Below, piece by piece: positions 8,510-17,138 of a stretch of 64,000 nucleotides of DNA (position 1 is its first letter; each line of letters starts with the position of its first letter). This stretch comes from Frateuria_A yonginensis. Its GTDB lineage: Bacteria > Pseudomonadota > Gammaproteobacteria > Xanthomonadales > Rhodanobacteraceae. The position numbers and the translations under genes are program-made. The stretch covers positions 1 to 64,000 of the forward strand of contig NZ_JBBBNY010000008.1 in NCBI RefSeq assembly GCF_037137055.1, written 5' to 3'. Under the pieces are notes generated by a model, which worked only from the letters and a program-made list of their open reading frames with translations, did not search any database and was not told where the DNA came from.

Positions 8510-9184
8510 CTACGCCATCCAGAAGAACACCGCCGTCATGCGCTTGCTGGCTACGTCGTCCAGCCCCCAGTACGCGCTGGCGCTGTGCACGATGTTGGCC
8601 TTGTACAGCAGCAGGCGGTTGAAGCGATGGGCCACGCGCACGTCTTCGGCGAAGGCGTTCGGCTGCACGAAGCGGTTGCCGAGCGCGTCCACCAGGTTGC
8701 GGTAGGGCGGCGCCACCATGTTGCCGCCCAGCTGTCCGCCGGGCATGCGCTGGCGGAAGAAGCTGGTGCCGCAGCTGTCGGGCACGTCCGGGTTGAGATA
8801 GAGCACGGCGGCGTAGCGGCACAGGTTGAGCGAATCCGTGTGCGGCTTGACCGCGCCCTCGACCGCACCGACCACCTGCACGCAGTTGTGGTTGAGCTTC
8901 TGCCCGGCCTCGGTCTGCTCCACCCACAGCTTCTTCGCCCCGGTGGCCTGGCGCACCTTGGCCTCGATCAGGGCCAGTTCGTCCCCCAGCAGCGCCGGCG
9001 AGGCGCGCATGCCCGGCCACGCCTCGCCGGTGGTGGGAAAGCCGTATTCCCAGTCGGTCTTGGCCAGGCACCGCTCGCGCACGGTGTGCGGATCGGGCAG
9101 GGCATCGTCCAGCACCCAGTAGTCGCGGCCCTCGGTGGGCTTGCGGTAGGGCAGCGGACGCATCTGGGTCGGGAACAGGCTCAT
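8510..9184 (-). CDS. DUF6445-like 2OG-Fe(II) oxygenase-fold protein
   Basis: A 224-residue protein with a probable 2OG-Fe(II) oxygenase core. KPHTDSLN gives the H-x-D iron pair, NIVHSA the distal His, and KRMTAVFFW contains the basic residue expected to bind 2-oxoglutarate. This arrangement matches DUF6445-type proteins, which are common in Xanthomonadales. The substrate is unknown. It starts at the ATG at 9184. It is the second 2OG-type protein in the glmM-tpiA block. Confidence 0.65.
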   Translation of the reverse strand: MSLFPTQMRPLPYRKPTEGRDYWVLDDALPDPHTVRERCLAKTDWEYGFPTTGEAWPGMRASPALLGDELALIEAKVRQATGAKKLWVEQTEAGQKLNHNCVQVVGAVEGAVKPHTDSLNLCRYAAVLYLNPDVPDSCGTSFFRQRMPGGQLGGNMVAPPYRNLVDALGNRFVQPNAFAEDVRVAHRFNRLLLYKANIVHSASAYWGLDDVASKRMTAVFFWMA

Positions 9185-9246
9185 GGCGGTCTTCGCAACG
9201 AGGAGCGGGCCACGTTAGCACCCCCGAGGCTTGCGTTCCGTATGCC

Positions 9247-10053
9247 TCAGTCGAGCTGGCGGTAGCGCCGCGACTGCCGTGCCGACAACCACAGGCCGAG
9301 CCGGTCAGGGATCAGCTTGGCGAGCGCCTTGATCGCGCGGTTGGCCCGTCCGGTGACGTGCACGATCTGGCCGCGTTCGACCGCCGCCACGCCTTCGTCC
9401 ACCACCGTCTCGGCACGCTGCCACAGGAACCGCGGCAGCTTGCCGACCAGCGCGCGGGTGCCGGTGACGTCGTGGAACTCCGACCAGGTGAAGCCCGGGC
9501 ACAGGGCGCACACGTGCACGCCGTGCGCGCGGTTCTCCAGCGCCAGCGACTGCGAGAACTTGATCAGGTAGGCCTTGCTGGCCGCGTAGAGCGTGTGTCC
9601 CGCCGATCCGGGCACGTGGCCGGCCAGCGAGGCCACGTTGACGATACGGCCGTAGCCGCGCGCGCGCATGCCCGGCAACAGCCGCCACGCCAGCTCGGTC
9701 GGCGCGGTCAGCAGCACCTGCAGGAACGCGGCGTGGACTTCCCAGGCGCTCGCCTCGAACGTGCCCGGCACGCCGTAGCCGGCGTTGTTGACCAGCCAGT
9801 CCACGGCAAGGCCTTCGGCGGCGAGTGCGGCGCACAGTCGCTGGGGCGCCGAGGGATCGGCCAGGTCCAGTGGCCTCACGTGCACCGCGGTGCCGTGTGC
9901 CGCCCGCAACTGTATTGCCAGTGCGTGCAGGCGGTCGGCGCGACGCGCCACCAGCACCAGGTCGTGTCCTCGCGCGGCGAGCGCGCGGGCGAACGCGGCG
10001 CCGATGCCGGCGGAGGCGCCGGTGACCAGGCTGAGCGGGCGGTCGAGGGGCAT
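9247..10053 (-). CDS. SDR family oxidoreductase
   Basis: A 268-residue classical short-chain dehydrogenase. It has the NADP-type Rossmann start TGASAGIG near residue 11, an ARRADR segment favouring NADP(H), NNAGYG, the catalytic Ser in NVASLAG and the YAASK Tyr/Lys pair. The C-terminus is longer than minimal SDRs and basic (SARQSRRYRQLD), as in DltE/YqjQ-like enzymes. The ATG at 10053 is preferred; an ATG 33 bases upstream adds an unlikely leader. The substrate is unknown. Confidence 0.88.
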   Translation of the reverse strand: MPLDRPLSLVTGASAGIGAAFARALAARGHDLVLVARRADRLHALAIQLRAAHGTAVHVRPLDLADPSAPQRLCAALAAEGLAVDWLVNNAGYGVPGTFEASAWEVHAAFLQVLLTAPTELAWRLLPGMRARGYGRIVNVASLAGHVPGSAGHTLYAASKAYLIKFSQSLALENRAHGVHVCALCPGFTWSEFHDVTGTRALVGKLPRFLWQRAETVVDEGVAAVERGQIVHVTGRANRAIKALAKLIPDRLGLWLSARQSRRYRQLD

Positions 10054-10177
10054 GCGATGGCGTCCGAAGCGGGGTGGCGCGACCATCTTGGCGGAGGGGA
10101 GCCGGGCGCGCCAGCAGGCGTTTGCCGGGTCACCGGGGCGTCGTTATGCTTGCGGCTTTTGCACAGGTAGGGATGGC

Positions 10178-10927
10178 ATGCGCAGGAAACTCGTCGCCGG
10201 CAACTGGAAGATGCACGGCAGCCGCTCGATGGCGGAGGCGCTGGTGGCCGAGCTGGCCGCGGGCCGGCCCGAGCAGGCCGACGTGCTGGTGTTCCCGCCG
10301 TTTCCCTACATCGCCGCGCTGACCGAGCGGTACGCCGGCAGCGGCCTCGGCTTCGGCGGCCAGGACGTCAGCGAGCACGAGGGGCAGGGCGCCTACACCG
10401 GCGAAGTGTCGGCCGCCATGTTGGCGGACGTCGGCGCGCAGTGGGTGCTGGTCGGCCATTCGGAGCGGCGCCAGTATCACCGCGAGAGCGACGCGCTGGT
10501 CGCACGCAAGTTCGCCGCCGCCTGCGCCGCCGGCCTGACGCCCATCCTGTGCGTCGGCGAAACGCTGGAGGAACGCCAGGCGGGCCAGACCGAAGCCGTG
10601 CTCGCGCGCCAGCTTGGCGCCGTGCTCGCACGCAACGGCATCGCCGCCTTCTACAGCGCGGTCATCGCCTACGAACCGGTGTGGGCGATCGGCACCGGGC
10701 ACACGGCCACGCCGGAACAGGCGCAGCAGGCGCACGCTTTCATTCGTAGCCAACTCGAGCGGGAAGATGCTATGATCGCCCGTCTGACCCGGCTGCTTTA
10801 CGGCGGCAGCGTCAAGGCGGCGAATGCCGCGGCATTGTTCGCGCAGCCGGACGTGGACGGGGGGTTGATCGGCGGAGCTTCGCTCACCGCGGTCGATTTT
10901 CTCGGCATCTGCGCCGCGGCGCACTGA
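10178..10927 (+). CDS. tpiA: Triosephosphate isomerase
   Basis: A 249-residue TIM-barrel enzyme of glycolysis and gluconeogenesis. Catalytic residues are visible: the Lys in GNWKMHGS near residue 12, the His in GHSERR and the Glu in AYEPVWAIGTG; the phosphate loop GGSVKAAN is near the C-terminus. secG follows after 22 bases, the usual gammaproteobacterial order. The start at 10178 is preceded by GGTAGGGA with suitable spacing. Confidence 0.97.
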   Translation: MRRKLVAGNWKMHGSRSMAEALVAELAAGRPEQADVLVFPPFPYIAALTERYAGSGLGFGGQDVSEHEGQGAYTGEVSAAMLADVGAQWVLVGHSERRQYHRESDALVARKFAAACAAGLTPILCVGETLEERQAGQTEAVLARQLGAVLARNGIAAFYSAVIAYEPVWAIGTGHTATPEQAQQAHAFIRSQLEREDAMIARLTRLLYGGSVKAANAAALFAQPDVDGGLIGGASLTAVDFLGICAAAH

Positions 10928-10949
10928 GCGCTACGGATTCCAAGAGAAC

Positions 10950-11372
10950 ATGTTCGTCATCTTCAGCGTGTTTTACATCCTCATCGCCGCGGCGATGATC
11001 GTGCTGATCCTGATGCAGCGCGGCGCAGGCGCCGATGCGGGCTCGGGTTTCGGCGGCGGCGCCTCCGCGACGGTGTTCGGTGCGCGCGGCTCGGCCAGCT
11101 TCCTCACCCGGGCCACTGCAGTGCTGGCGGCGCTGTTCTTCGTGCTGAGCCTGGGCATGGGCATCTACCTGAGCCGCAGTGGCGCGCCGCAGAGTACCGA
11201 GGCGGATCTGGGCGTGATGTCCGGTCTTGCCAACAAGCCCGCGCCCACCCAGAATGCGCAGCCCGCGGCACCTGCCGGCACCGACGTGCCGAAGGCGCCG
11301 GCCACGTCGAACGCCGACGTGCCCGCCGTACCGGCCAGGTCGGACGTGCCGGCCCCGGCCTCGACGAAATAA
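10950..11372 (+). CDS. secG: Preprotein translocase subunit SecG
   Basis: A 140-residue inner-membrane subunit of SecYEG. Two transmembrane helices (residues about 3-23 and 54-74) flank the conserved cytosolic loop MQRGAGADAGSGFGGG. The tail after residue 80 is long, Ala/Pro-rich and repeats a DVPA motif (TDVPKAPA, ADVPAVPA, SDVPAPA). This is longer than the E. coli protein (110 residues). tRNA-Leu follows 13 bases after the stop. Confidence 0.95.
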   Translation: MFVIFSVFYILIAAAMIVLILMQRGAGADAGSGFGGGASATVFGARGSASFLTRATAVLAALFFVLSLGMGIYLSRSGAPQSTEADLGVMSGLANKPAPTQNAQPAAPAGTDVPKAPATSNADVPAVPARSDVPAPASTK

Positions 11373-11385
11373 CGGCAACACACCT

Positions 11386-11470
11386 GCCCAGGTGGCGGAA
11401 TTGGTAGACGCACTACCTTGAGGTGGTAGCGACGCAAGTCGTGGGGGTTCGAGTCCCCCCTTGGGCACCA
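11386..11470 (+). tRNA. tRNA-Leu (anticodon GAG)
   Basis: An 85-base cloverleaf including the encoded CCA. The acceptor GCCCAGG pairs with CTTGGGC (one G-U), the D-arm is GGCGGAATTGGTAGACGC and the anticodon stem CTACC/GGTAG encloses loop TTGAGGT, giving GAG. There is a class II variable arm, and the T-arm contains GTTCGAGTC. It lies just behind secG, a placement conserved in many gammaproteobacteria, and is followed by a terminator at 11511. Confidence 0.97.
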
Positions 11471-11510
11471 ATCGAAGAGTCCGGCTTCTCCAGGCCGGAG
11501 ACGCAACGAA

Positions 11511-11532
11511 CCCGCCGCTGGCGGGTTTTTTG
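11511..11532 (+). terminator. Rho-independent terminator after tRNA-Leu
   Basis: CCCGCC, a three-base loop and GGCGGG followed by six T. It would end the tpiA-secG-tRNA-Leu transcript. Confidence 0.85.
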
Positions 11533-11602
11533 TTGCCGGGGGTTGCAATGGGCGGGTCGCCCGCCTACTTTTCGGTTCACTTGTACCCAAGGAGGGCCCG
11601 AA

Positions 11603-12256
11603 GTGATCAATGTCGTGCTCGTGGACGATCACGAATTGGTGCGTACCGGTTTCCGCATGATCCTGCAGCAGCAGCCGGACGTACGCATCCGCGGCGAGGC
11701 CGCGACTGCGGAAGAAGGACTCAGGTTGATACGCACGCTGGCGCCGGACGTGGCGCTGGTGGATGTGCACATGCCGGGGATGAGCGGCATCGAGCTCACC
11801 GAGCGGGTGATCCGCGCCAAGCTCAACACCCATATCATCATCGTCACCGTGGTGGACGACGCGCGCTTTCCCAAGCGCCTGCTCGACGCGGGCGCCTTGG
11901 GCTACCTCACCAAGGGCTGCGCGGCCGACGAGCTGCTGGTGGCCGTGCGCCAGGTCGCTGGCGGACGCCGCTACCTCGCGCCGGCGGTGGCCCAGCAGCT
12001 CGCCTTGGCCACGCTGGACGGGAGCAGTGCTTCGCCGTTCGACGCCTTGTCCAGCCGCGAGCTGGAGGTGGCGATGATGCTGGTGCGCGGCAAGCCGCTC
12101 ACGGTCATCGGCGAGCAGCTGAGCCTGAGCCCGAAGACGGTGTCGACCTACAAGCAGCGCCTGATGGAAAAGCTGCAGGTCGAACACGTGATCGGCCTGG
12201 CGCATCTGATGACGGTGCACGGCCTGCTCGACGCCCCGCATCACCAGGTCGGCTGA
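11603..12256 (+). CDS. LuxR/NarL-type response regulator, GacA/UvrY-like
   Basis: A 217-residue cytosolic DNA-binding regulator. The receiver domain has acidic DDH near residue 8, phospho-acceptor Asp in VALVDVHMPG and Lys in LTKGC. The C-terminal LuxR helix-turn-helix is LSSRELEVAMMLVRGK to SLSPKTVSTYKQRLMEKL. The start is GTG at 11603, supported by AAGGAGGG at 11589-11596. It resembles GacA/UvrY in length and layout, which would suggest control of CsrA-binding small RNAs, but the cognate kinase is not in the window, so the name is tentative. Confidence 0.85.
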   Translation: MINVVLVDDHELVRTGFRMILQQQPDVRIRGEAATAEEGLRLIRTLAPDVALVDVHMPGMSGIELTERVIRAKLNTHIIIVTVVDDARFPKRLLDAGALGYLTKGCAADELLVAVRQVAGGRRYLAPAVAQQLALATLDGSSASPFDALSSRELEVAMMLVRGKPLTVIGEQLSLSPKTVSTYKQRLMEKLQVEHVIGLAHLMTVHGLLDAPHHQVG

Positions 12257-12267
12257 CGGGGCCGCAC

Positions 12268-12307
12268 GAAAAAGGGCCGGACGGCGACGTCCGGCCCTTC
12301 TTTTTTT
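12268..12307. terminator. Bidirectional terminator between response regulator and rne
   Basis: A ten-base perfect stem (GGGCCGGACG/CGTCCGGCCC) flanked by an A-run on the left and a T-run on the right. It would end transcription of both converging genes. Confidence 0.88.
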
Positions 12308-12322
12308 CGTCCCCCGAGAGGC

Positions 12323-15313
12323 TCAGCTCTGCGCCGCGTCCTTCGGCTGCGCGGTCTCGGCCGGTCGCGGCGCGTCCTGCGCCGGCGCGGGCCGGGACCC
12401 GCCCGGCTGCGCCAGCAGGTCGCCCTGGCGAGGCTGCGGCGGCGTGAACATCGGTGGCGTCGTCGACGGCTCCGGCAGGTCCTCGTCGACGGGCGCGTTG
12501 CCGACCGGGGCGGTGTCCTGGGCGGCCATCGCGGGTTCGGCTTCGGCCGGCTCGCTGGCCGTCGTGTGCTCCGCGGTGGCTGCACTAGGCGCAACGAACG
12601 TGCTGTCGGTCGTTGGGGGGGCGGCCGGAGCCGGCGCAGGCGCGGACGCCTCCGCGACCGGCTTCACGGCCGGCTCGGCAGGCTCCACGGCGTTCTCGAC
12701 CGACTCGTCGGCCATTGCCGATGCTTCGACCGCGGGCGACGCCGGAATCGGCGGCAGCGTAGGCAGGTTGAAGGCCACCGGCGCGGGAGCGGGGGGCACT
12801 TCGGTCGGCATCTCGGGCACCGGCAGCGGCTGGGCAGCCGGGGCTTCGGCCGCCTCCACCGCACGCTCGGCGTCGGCGGGCGCGGGCTCGCGGAGGCCCT
12901 CGGGTGCCGCGGCAGCGCCGGCTTCGAGGCCGGCGGGGGAGCCGATGGCACCGGTCACGTCCTCGTCCCGGTCCTCGTCATCCAGCTCCTGGATCGCGTC
13001 GGATGCCACCACGCCGGCAGCGGCTGCACCGTCCTCGTGCCGGCGACGGCGGCGGCCGCCACGGCGACCACGACGCCGGCGCGGCTGGCCGCCCTCGGCT
13101 TCCGGCTTGTTCTCCTGGGTGGGCGCGCCTGCCTCGGCGACGGCGGTGACGGTCTCGACGTCCGCCGCGGGCTCGGCGACCGGGGAGGTCTCGGGACGCT
13201 CGGCCGGAGCCGGGCGGGACGGGCGTTCGGGCTTGGCCGGGGCGTTGCGGCGGGCATCGGCCGCGGCGGTGCCCTCGACCGGGCTCGGCTGGGCAGCCGG
13301 CGGCGCCGGTCTGGGCTGGCGCGGCTCCTTGGCGGCAGCCGGCTGGGGCTGTTGGCGCGGGGAGCCGGATTCGTTCGTACGCTGCCGCTGGCCGCTCTTT
13401 CCGGCCGCGGGCGCGCCGCCCTTGGCGGCCTGCGCCGCATTGCCGTCGCGGCGGCCCTGGCGCTGCGGGTTGCTGGCCTGCGCCTGCTGCGGGCGGCCAC
13501 GCTCGTCGCGGCGGCTCTGGCGCGGCGGCGGGTTGGCGTTGTCGCGGCGGGCGGGCGCCGCCGGGGCCTCGGTCTCGGTCGTGCCGCGGAACCAGCCGAG
13601 CAGGCGCGCGATCACGCCACCCTGCGGCTTCGGCGCGACGGTGGTACGAGGCTTGGCCGCGACGGCCGCCACCGGAGCCGGAGTCGGCGCCGGGGCCTCC
13701 TCGCGCACGGGCGCCGGCGTGGCCGGGACGATGCCGCTGACCGCCGGCTGCTCGGTGCTGCCGAGCATCTGGCCCATTTTCGGGATCGGGGCGGCCTCGA
13801 CGGCGGTGAGCCGCTCGTAGCTGGGCTTGCTGTGCTCGCCCATGTCCGCTTCGCGGATGCGCTGGATCTGGATGTGCGGGGTCTCGAGCTTCTCGTCGGC
13901 GACGATGACCACGTGCACCTTGTTGCGCAGCTCGATCTCGACCACGCTGGCGCGCTTCTCGTTGAGCATGAAGTTGGCGACCGCCGGCGGGGCCTGCACC
14001 AGCACCTGGCCGGTGTTGTCCTTCATGGCGTGCTCTTCGATCAGGCGCAGGGTCGAGAGCGAAAGCGATTCGACGCCGCGGATGTGGCCATGGCCCTCGC
14101 AGCGCGGGCAGACCACCTGGGTCGCCTCGCCCAGGCTCGGACGCAGGCGCTGGCGCGACATCTCCAGCAGGCCGAAGCGGCTGATGCGGCCGACCTGCAC
14201 GCGGGCGCGGTCCAGCTTGAGCGCGTCCTTGAGCTTCTCCTCGACCTCGCGCTGATGACGAGGGCTGTCCATGTCGATGAAATCGATCACGATCAGGCCA
14301 CCGGCATCGCGGATGCGAAGTTGGCGGGCGATCTCGACCGCCGCCTCGAGGTTGGTGTTGAACGCGGTCTCCTCGATGTCCGAGCCCTTGGTGGCCTTGG
14401 AGGAGTTGATGTCGATCGCGGTCAGCGCCTCGGTCTGGTCGATCACGATCGAGCCGCCGGAGGGCAGGCGCACCTGGCGGTCGAACGCGCTCTCGATCTG
14501 GGTCTCGATCTGGTAGCGCGAGAACAGCGGGGTGTCGTCCTTGTACAGCTTGAGCTTGCGCAAGGCGTTGGGCATCACCTGCTGCATGAACTCGCGCGCG
14601 TCGTTGTAGAGCGATTCCTCGTCGATGAGGATCTCGCCGATGTCGTTGCGCAGGTAGTCGCGCAGGGCGCGGATGAACAGCTTGGATTCCTGGTAGATCA
14701 GGAACGGCGCCTTCTGCCTGGCGGCCGCCTCGGAGATCGACTTCCACAGGGTCAGCAGGTAATCCAGGTCCCACTGCAGCTCTTCGGCGTCGCGGCCCAT
14801 GCCGGCGGTACGCACGATCAGCCCCATGTCGTCGGGGACGCTGAGGTGGTCCAGCGCCTCCTTCAGGGCCTGGCGATCCTCGCCCTCGATCCGGCGCGAG
14901 ACGCCGCCGGCCTTCGGGTTGTTGGGCATCAGCACCATGTAGCGGCCGGCCAGGCTGATGTAGGTGGTCAGCGCCGCGCCCTTGTTGCCGCGCTCCTCCT
15001 TCTCCACCTGGACGACCAGTTCCTGGCCTTCCTTGAGCAGCTCGCGGATGCCCGCCTTGTTCGGGTTGACCCCGGGAGCGAAGTACTGCTCGGAAATTTC
15101 CTTAAGCGGCAGGAAGCCGTGGCGCTCGGCGCCGTAATCGACGAAGCAGGCTTCCAGGGATTGCTCGACGCGGGTGATGCGGCCCTTGTAGATGTTGGCC
15201 TTTTTCTGTTCGCGGGAGGGGATCTCGATATCGAGGTCGTAGAGGGTCTGGCCATCGACGATGGCCACGCGCAACTCTTCACGCTGAGTTGCGTTGATCA
15301 ACATGCGTTTCAT
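12323..15313 (-). CDS. rne: Ribonuclease E
   Basis: A 996-residue endoribonuclease and degradosome scaffold. The start MKRMLINATQ fixes the ATG at 15313. The S1 domain spans about residues 35-120. The catalytic Asp pair is D301 (DINSSK) and D344 (IVIDFID). The Zn-link Cys pair is C402/C405 (CPRC). From about residue 530 the protein is low-complexity Pro/Ala/Arg-rich, with a basic RRRRGRRGGRRRRR block near 750 likely to bind RNA. It is divergent from rluC. A long leader is expected, as this gene is autoregulated in relatives. Confidence 0.96.
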   Translation of the reverse strand: MKRMLINATQREELRVAIVDGQTLYDLDIEIPSREQKKANIYKGRITRVEQSLEACFVDYGAERHGFLPLKEISEQYFAPGVNPNKAGIRELLKEGQELVVQVEKEERGNKGAALTTYISLAGRYMVLMPNNPKAGGVSRRIEGEDRQALKEALDHLSVPDDMGLIVRTAGMGRDAEELQWDLDYLLTLWKSISEAAARQKAPFLIYQESKLFIRALRDYLRNDIGEILIDEESLYNDAREFMQQVMPNALRKLKLYKDDTPLFSRYQIETQIESAFDRQVRLPSGGSIVIDQTEALTAIDINSSKATKGSDIEETAFNTNLEAAVEIARQLRIRDAGGLIVIDFIDMDSPRHQREVEEKLKDALKLDRARVQVGRISRFGLLEMSRQRLRPSLGEATQVVCPRCEGHGHIRGVESLSLSTLRLIEEHAMKDNTGQVLVQAPPAVANFMLNEKRASVVEIELRNKVHVVIVADEKLETPHIQIQRIREADMGEHSKPSYERLTAVEAAPIPKMGQMLGSTEQPAVSGIVPATPAPVREEAPAPTPAPVAAVAAKPRTTVAPKPQGGVIARLLGWFRGTTETEAPAAPARRDNANPPPRQSRRDERGRPQQAQASNPQRQGRRDGNAAQAAKGGAPAAGKSGQRQRTNESGSPRQQPQPAAAKEPRQPRPAPPAAQPSPVEGTAAADARRNAPAKPERPSRPAPAERPETSPVAEPAADVETVTAVAEAGAPTQENKPEAEGGQPRRRRGRRGGRRRRRHEDGAAAAGVVASDAIQELDDEDRDEDVTGAIGSPAGLEAGAAAAPEGLREPAPADAERAVEAAEAPAAQPLPVPEMPTEVPPAPAPVAFNLPTLPPIPASPAVEASAMADESVENAVEPAEPAVKPVAEASAPAPAPAAPPTTDSTFVAPSAATAEHTTASEPAEAEPAMAAQDTAPVGNAPVDEDLPEPSTTPPMFTPPQPRQGDLLAQPGGSRPAPAQDAPRPAETAQPKDAAQS

Positions 15314-15653
15314 TGTAGTTTTGTTCCTTCGGCCTGCCGCGCGTCGCGTGCCGCGGTGGCGCCTAGGAGGGCAGCCTGCCGGGATCGCGCCGCTGCGGGT
15401 GGGCGGCAAAATGAACCGGCACCGTTCCCGGTACCGGGTGATTCGTGGCACGCGCCCCTGCCGTCTCGCCACCCCCTGGCGGCGGACAACGGCATCCCGA
15501 ACCGTTACGATGAGTGGGAGTTTACGGCCGGCTGCCGGGGTGGCCACCGGCGCAATCCTCGCCGACGTCGCGGACGGGCGTCCCCCCGCTATCGAAAATC
15601 CGATGGGGACATAAAGCGCCTGCCGAGTATCCTATTACCCCAGGTTTTTTTCA
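15314..15653. other. rne/rluC divergent intergenic region (340 bases)
   Basis: Contains no convincing gene. It should hold both promoters and the 5' leaders. For rluC, a possible -10-like TATCCTATT occurs at 15628-15636. In E. coli the rne leader of about 360 bases carries hairpins by which RNase E limits its own mRNA. The length here is compatible with the same arrangement, but no specific hairpin homology could be demonstrated by eye. Confidence 0.5.
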
Positions 15654-16622
15654 ATGCAGACGGCAACTTCCCACGACGCACCTCACGGTGTGCGTCAAGT
15701 CGATATCGGCCCCGAGCGCGACGGCCAGCGCATCGACAACGCCCTGGCGACCCTGCTCAAGGGCGTTCCCAAGAGCATGATCTACCGGCTGTTGCGCACC
15801 GGCCAGGTGCGCGTCAATGGCAAGCGGGCCAAGCCGGACACTCGTCTCAGTGCTGGCGATACGCTGCGGATTCCCCCCGTGCGCACCGCCGAGCGGCCAG
15901 TCGAACAGGGGCCGTCCCCTGACCTGATGGCCGCCGTCGCGGACGCGGTGATCTTCGAGGACAAGCATTTCCTCGCCATCGACAAGCCCGCGGGCATTGC
16001 CAGCCACGGCGGTTCGGGCGTCAGCCACGGCGCCATCGAGCTGCTGCGCGCGGCCCGCCCGGGCCAGCACCTGGAGCTGGTGCATCGCCTGGACCGGGAC
16101 ACCAGCGGGGTGCTGGTGTTCGCCAAGACCCGCGCCGGACTGACCGGGCTGCAGGCAGCGATCCGTGCGGGCGAGGTGACCAAGCAGTACCTCTGCCTGA
16201 TGGTCGGGCATCCGTCCAAAGCCCGCTTCGACGTCAATGCGCCGCTGCAGAAATCCGTGCTCCAGGGCGGAGAACGGATGGTAAGAGTGTCCGATAACGG
16301 CAAGCCATCACTGACATTTTTCCGCGAGATGGAGCAGTATCCCGGGGCCCGCCTGATGCAGGCGACGCTCGGTACGGGACGCACCCACCAGATCCGCGTG
16401 CATGCCGCGCATGTCGGCCACCCGCTTGCCGGAGACGCCAAGTACGGCGATCGCGAGGCCAACAAGCGCTTCCGCGAGAAGGGGCTGCAGCGCCTGTTCC
16501 TGCACGCCGCCCACATGGGCTTCGAACTGGAGGGGCGCGCCTACGGCTTCTCCGCGCCGCTGCCAGACGACTTGAAGAACTTTCTGGATCTGCTTGGGCA
16601 GAAAGGAAAAAGCAAGCGATGA
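15654..16622 (+). CDS. rluC: 23S rRNA pseudouridine synthase RluC
   Basis: A 322-residue enzyme that makes pseudouridines at 23S rRNA positions 955, 2504 and 2580 in E. coli. The N-terminal S4 domain (about residues 20-80, IYRLLRTGQVRVNGKRAKPD) is followed by the RluA-type catalytic core with HRLDRDTSGVLVFAKT carrying the active Asp, and the C-terminal RTHQIRVHAAHVGHP motif. The divergent rne-rluC arrangement is conserved in gammaproteobacteria and supports the C rather than D assignment. Confidence 0.93.
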   Translation: MQTATSHDAPHGVRQVDIGPERDGQRIDNALATLLKGVPKSMIYRLLRTGQVRVNGKRAKPDTRLSAGDTLRIPPVRTAERPVEQGPSPDLMAAVADAVIFEDKHFLAIDKPAGIASHGGSGVSHGAIELLRAARPGQHLELVHRLDRDTSGVLVFAKTRAGLTGLQAAIRAGEVTKQYLCLMVGHPSKARFDVNAPLQKSVLQGGERMVRVSDNGKPSLTFFREMEQYPGARLMQATLGTGRTHQIRVHAAHVGHPLAGDAKYGDREANKRFREKGLQRLFLHAAHMGFELEGRAYGFSAPLPDDLKNFLDLLGQKGKSKR

Positions 16623-16628
16623 CATGCT

Positions 16629-16651
16629 CGCCCGGCACCACGAGCCGGGCG
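16629..16651. terminator. Possible hairpin between converging rluC and pterin dehydratase genes
   Basis: An eight-base perfect inverted repeat, CGCCCGGC and GCCGGGCG, with a seven-base loop. There is no T-run, so an intrinsic terminator is uncertain. Confidence 0.4.
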
Positions 16652-16663
16652 GCTGCACCGGAA

Positions 16664-17002
16664 TCAGGCCAGCAGCGCCTCGACCTTGGCTGCGCAGACG
16701 AAGTCGTTGAGCGACAGGCCGCCCACGTCGTGTGTCGACCACAGCACCTGGCAGTGGCCGTAGCCGGCTTCGAGATCGGGATGGTGGTCTTCGCGGTTGG
16801 CCATGAAGCCGACGGCGTTGATGAAGCCGAGCGTGCGGTGGAAATCCGGGAAGCGGAAGTCCTTCACGATCGCCTTGCCGTCCAGGGCGAGCTGCCAGCC
16901 CGGCAGGCCGGCGAGCAGTTCCTGGACCTGGTCCGGCGCGAGCGCGTGTTCCTTGCCCTTGCGCGGCTGGCAGTGCTGGCGGGAAAGCTCGGTAAGGTTC
17001 AT
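16664..17002 (-). CDS. phhB: Pterin-4a-carbinolamine dehydratase
   Basis: A 112-residue enzyme that recycles tetrahydrobiopterin-type cofactor after phenylalanine hydroxylation. The family motif E-D-H-H-P (REDHHPDLE) and the later THDVGGLSLND are present. The ATG at 17002 is chosen because GGAGA lies five bases upstream; an ATG at 17014 overlaps that ribosome site. No phenylalanine hydroxylase gene is in the window, so the partner is elsewhere or the protein acts in another role, as the family also includes transcription coactivators. Confidence 0.92.
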   Translation of the reverse strand: MNLTELSRQHCQPRKGKEHALAPDQVQELLAGLPGWQLALDGKAIVKDFRFPDFHRTLGFINAVGFMANREDHHPDLEAGYGHCQVLWSTHDVGGLSLNDFVCAAKVEALLA

Positions 17003-17138
17003 TGCGGTCTCCATGAACGGGAAACGCGAAGCGTCGAAGCTGCGACCGGAAAAGTCAAAGCCGGACTTTCGGGCAAAACAGGACTAAAATGGTGCTGTTT
17101 TCGCCGGACCGTCCCCGCCGGCGCTGGAGAACCCACTG

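Noticed and set aside
12566..15922. 1118-codon plus-strand frame opposite rne
   Set aside because: It is the antisense shadow of ribonuclease E and ends inside rluC; low complexity and no recognisable domain.
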